Source of the DNA: Nitrospirota bacterium
Lineage (GTDB): Bacteria; Nitrospirota; JAOUDF01
Length of the DNA: 7,202 bases
Assembly (NCBI GenBank): GCA_029859385.1
Contig: JAOUDF010000133.1
Span: 1-7,202 of the forward strand
Reading direction: 5' to 3'
Made by a program: the position numbers and the translations under genes. The notes beneath the pieces were generated by a model, which ran no database searches, was not told the origin of the DNA, and saw only the letters and a program-made list of their open reading frames with translations. This document shows positions 5,153 through 7,202 of the stretch, one piece after another; the stretch's first letter is position 1, and each line of letters starts with the position of its first letter.

Positions 5153-7111
5153 TCACATCTCCTTCTGGGCGAGAAATTTCATGAACATCGGCCCGTCGGC
5201 GGTCGGCAGCCGTCCGCCGCTTTCATCCACAGCCATGTTGACGGACAGCCGATAGAATCTCCCGACTCTTTCGCGGGCCTTTTCCGTACGGGCCTCCCCT
5301 TCATCAGGAAGACCAAGGTCTCCCCTGCTTCCGAGATATTCAGCCGTCAACAGGGCTATACTTGAGTCATCATCAAGCTCTTTCAGATAATCATTCAGTT
5401 CGCCGAAACGATGAACGAACCCCGTCGTATAGTGCTGAAGCCCGGGTCCGTCCTGCTTAAAGTACTCTTTAATGGCTTCGATTTCTTCCGCCCACTTTAT
5501 GACGCTGCCGTCGCTTGTTTCCGTCCATTTTTTGCCGAAGGTAAGCACCGGACCGCCACGTTTCCAGACCCTGACTGCAAAAGCATCACGGCCGATCCGT
5601 TCCTTGGCCACGGCATCAAGCACTTCATGCGCCTCACGCACGACCTTCTGCAGCGGCGTCGTCATATGAGCATAGACGATCCCGGCGCTTATCGTTCCCC
5701 GACCGGCCCGCCTTATTACATGGACATGATTCTCAAAAGAATTCACATAAGCAGCCTGAAGCATCCACGAGCAGAGAAGCGCCTTATTCAGCGGAAGCAG
5801 CGCCATCACGTCATCGCCGCCTGCATAGAGGAGTTTGCCGTCATTTTTCTCCTCTACGATCCTGACCGCACTCTCCGCAAATTCATTGAGCGCTTCTGAG
5901 AGGTGGCCCTGTTCGGAAGGATAATCCGACAGCAGTTGTCCCATCTTGTCGCCGTCCATAATGAGCAGGGCGTAAAAAGGCGTTGGTTTGTTATTCACAG
6001 CATCAGTTAACCCTTTTAACGCTTCTAATAATTTTGTTCTTATATCAGGGTCAACTGCTTCATTTAATGGAAAGTCTTTACTGTTTGTGATAGTGTCGGG
6101 GAAGAAAACATCCCCCCGGAAATCGGATATCTTTTCCCACTCTGGATGCCCGGCGCAAAGATCCTCTATCCTCTTTATCCTCGTCGCCTTTTCATCGAAC
6201 GGGACCTCGGCAGTAACTGCGACATCTATAAAACGCTTCAGCGCCTTGCCGACCTTCTCGCTGTCCAGCCGGGCCTTCCCGAGCACATCGATCAACCAGT
6301 CCACGGCTGACATGAACGCCGTAGACGGGTAGTTATGATAGAAATCCCATCGAACGGGTCCGCCATGTCTTTCAGACTTGACGAGCGGAAACAGCCTCTT
6401 GATCGTGCATACAGCGCAGAGCCGCTCTCTTCCCGAACGGCGATTGTGACGGTCCTCGCTTCGCCGAAAATGATATCCTCTTTCTTTATTGAAAGCGTCC
6501 GTGACTTCAGCCCAGTACTGCCTGACATCGTCACGGGCATCATCCTGACCATTCGGGCTCAGGGCCTGACGCTCTCCGCAAATCGTGCACTTTTCTCCCG
6601 GTTCATCTTCCGGATAGTGAATCCGCAGATTCTTCCGCTGATCAAGCAGAAAGCCCTCGCCGCCCACGGCCCACATGATCTCCCACTGGTTTTCGACCTG
6701 TCGTGTCCATATCTCTTGCAGCGTATCCGTTACCGCAGCTTCATTCCGGAACAATTCAAATACTGCGCCGGATATCCCTCTCCACTCCCTGCGCACCTGA
6801 TCCGCCGCACTGGCTGCAACATTTGCAGGATCGACCGCTTCTGCCTTAAACCTGTTCGGCAGCAGACCAATGCGGGCCTCCATATCGTCAGGCTTTATCT
6901 CCTTCGAGACATCATTGATCGCTTGGAAAAGACGATTCTCCGTGATCTCAGGGTAGGCAATCGAGCCGCCGAGTTCCACAATCCGCGCCATCGCTACGCC
7001 GGACAAATAGGAAAGAATATATGACCCCGCCCATAGATCGCGAGTCCGCCGCGCCTCCGCCACAAAAGACTGAACCGGGCCGATGGAGAAGTGGAAAGTT
7101 TGCTTTGTCAT
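5153..7111 (-). CDS. cmr2: Type III-B Cas10 subunit Cmr2, HD-less, cyclic oligoadenylate synthase
   Basis: Cmr2 is the large subunit that senses bound target RNA and makes cyclic oligoadenylate from ATP. The 652-residue product starts directly at the first palm region, with IGPVQSFVAEARRTRDLW at 10-27. The roughly 200-residue HD nuclease domain that precedes this in long Cmr2 proteins is absent; HD-less forms are common in bacteria. A zinc-finger set is seen at C175, C178, C232 and C235. The second palm region has IMDGDKMG (384-391) and the catalytic GGDD at 431-434 (bases 5810-5821), both intact. A C-terminal helical domain follows. ATG at 7111 overlaps the stop of an upstream frame as TAATG; only a weak AGG precedes it, and an in-frame stop further upstream rules out an extension. 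Single-strand DNase activity is not expected; signalling is. Confidence 0.96.
   Translation of the reverse strand: MTKQTFHFSIGPVQSFVAEARRTRDLWAGSYILSYLSGVAMARIVELGGSIAYPEITENRLFQAINDVSKEIKPDDMEARIGLLPNRFKAEAVDPANVAASAADQVRREWRGISGAVFELFRNEAAVTDTLQEIWTRQVENQWEIMWAVGGEGFLLDQRKNLRIHYPEDEPGEKCTICGERQALSPNGQDDARDDVRQYWAEVTDAFNKERGYHFRRSEDRHNRRSGRERLCAVCTIKRLFPLVKSERHGGPVRWDFYHNYPSTAFMSAVDWLIDVLGKARLDSEKVGKALKRFIDVAVTAEVPFDEKATRIKRIEDLCAGHPEWEKISDFRGDVFFPDTITNSKDFPLNEAVDPDIRTKLLEALKGLTDAVNNKPTPFYALLIMDGDKMGQLLSDYPSEQGHLSEALNEFAESAVRIVEEKNDGKLLYAGGDDVMALLPLNKALLCSWMLQAAYVNSFENHVHVIRRAGRGTISAGIVYAHMTTPLQKVVREAHEVLDAVAKERIGRDAFAVRVWKRGGPVLTFGKKWTETSDGSVIKWAEEIEAIKEYFKQDGPGLQHYTTGFVHRFGELNDYLKELDDDSSIALLTAEYLGSRGDLGLPDEGEARTEKARERVGRFYRLSVNMAVDESGGRLPTADGPMFMKFLAQKEM
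5810..5821 (-). other. GGDD catalytic motif of Cas10
   Basis: These bases encode Gly-Gly-Asp-Asp (residues 431-434 of Cmr2). In the Cas10 family these Asp residues bind the metal ions for ATP cyclisation. The motif is intact, which supports an active second-messenger pathway. Confidence 0.92.
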
Positions 7112-7202
7112 TAGAGTATTACCTGCTTGTTTGGGAATCGATTCGTAACTACATTTGGCGATTTCCTATCTTTGCCGTCTATAAAATCAGTAAGCACTGA
7201 AT
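7111..7202 (-). CDS. 3' end of an upstream gene, unidentified (possibly cmr1); partial
   Basis: One minus-strand frame is open from the right edge for 29 codons and stops with TAA overlapping the cmr2 ATG by one base (TAATG). The other two frames close within a few codons. The residues (for example TDFIDGKDRKSPNVV) carry no motif I recognise. A one-base stop/start overlap is usual in tight operons and matches the other junctions here. Cmr1 is the expected missing member and often lies directly upstream of cmr2, so it is the leading candidate. A chance open frame of this length is still quite possible. No clear promoter is seen in these bases. Confidence 0.4.
   Translation of the reverse strand, partial: SVLTDFIDGKDRKSPNVVTNRFPNKQVIL

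Noticed and set aside
5411..5899. Plus-strand open frame of 162 codons, and other long plus-strand frames (for example 4688-5365 and 6335-7024)
   Set aside because: They lie wholly opposite cmr2 and cmr3, show no family motif, and their residues look like antisense translations of GC-rich coding sequence.
1..7202. CRISPR array
   Set aside because: No regularly spaced direct repeats were seen on reading the window; the array, if linked, is outside.
7112..7202. Promoter for the operon (TTACTG, 17 bases, GATAGG on the minus strand)
   Set aside because: The -10 match is poor (3 of 6), and an open frame overlapping the cmr2 start suggests that this is coding sequence of an upstream gene.

Overview
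The window is most of a type III-B (Cmr) CRISPR-Cas operon. Every gene I can support lies on the minus strand, so transcription runs from right (7202) to left (1). In order they are: the 3' end of an unidentified upstream gene (possibly cmr1), cmr2/cas10, cmr3, cmr4, cmr5, cmr6, a small two-helix membrane protein, a csx3-like gene, and a cas6-type gene that is still open when it leaves the window at base 1. Junctions are tight: 1-2 base gaps or 1-4 base overlaps up to csx3, then about 23 bases before cas6. Most starts have a clear GGAG-type Shine-Dalgarno sequence. No CRISPR array, tRNA, rRNA, insertion sequence or convincing terminator is present.

The organism is a bacterium with strong Shine-Dalgarno use and mixed base composition. 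Sampled lines are about 50-67% GC in much of cmr2 and 32-40% GC in the membrane-protein gene. A Nitrospirota- or Desulfobacterota-like host would fit, but the sequence does not fix the taxon.

Functional reading: Cmr2 has no N-terminal HD nuclease domain but keeps the GGDD palm motif, so the complex should make cyclic oligoadenylate and not cut DNA. Cmr4 keeps the catalytic Asp of its VDxPxQRE motif, so target RNA cleavage is expected. The two accessory genes form a likely signalling module. One is a membrane protein with two N-terminal helices and a C-terminal soluble domain, the architecture of the cA4-gated effector Csx23. The other is a 79-residue Csx3-like protein (the Crn3 cA4 ring-nuclease family) in which the Asp and Arg of the family's DPR motif appear to be Ser and Val. 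The proposed system is therefore a Cas10 alarm, a membrane effector, and a small cA4-binding regulator that may be a sponge and not an enzyme.

The left 830 bases contain no complete ORF. On the minus strand they hold a continuous reading frame of about 276 codons with a Cas6 C-terminal signature, ending in SNSQG. It continues off the edge and could be a stand-alone Cas6 or the front of a Cas6-RT-Cas1 fusion.
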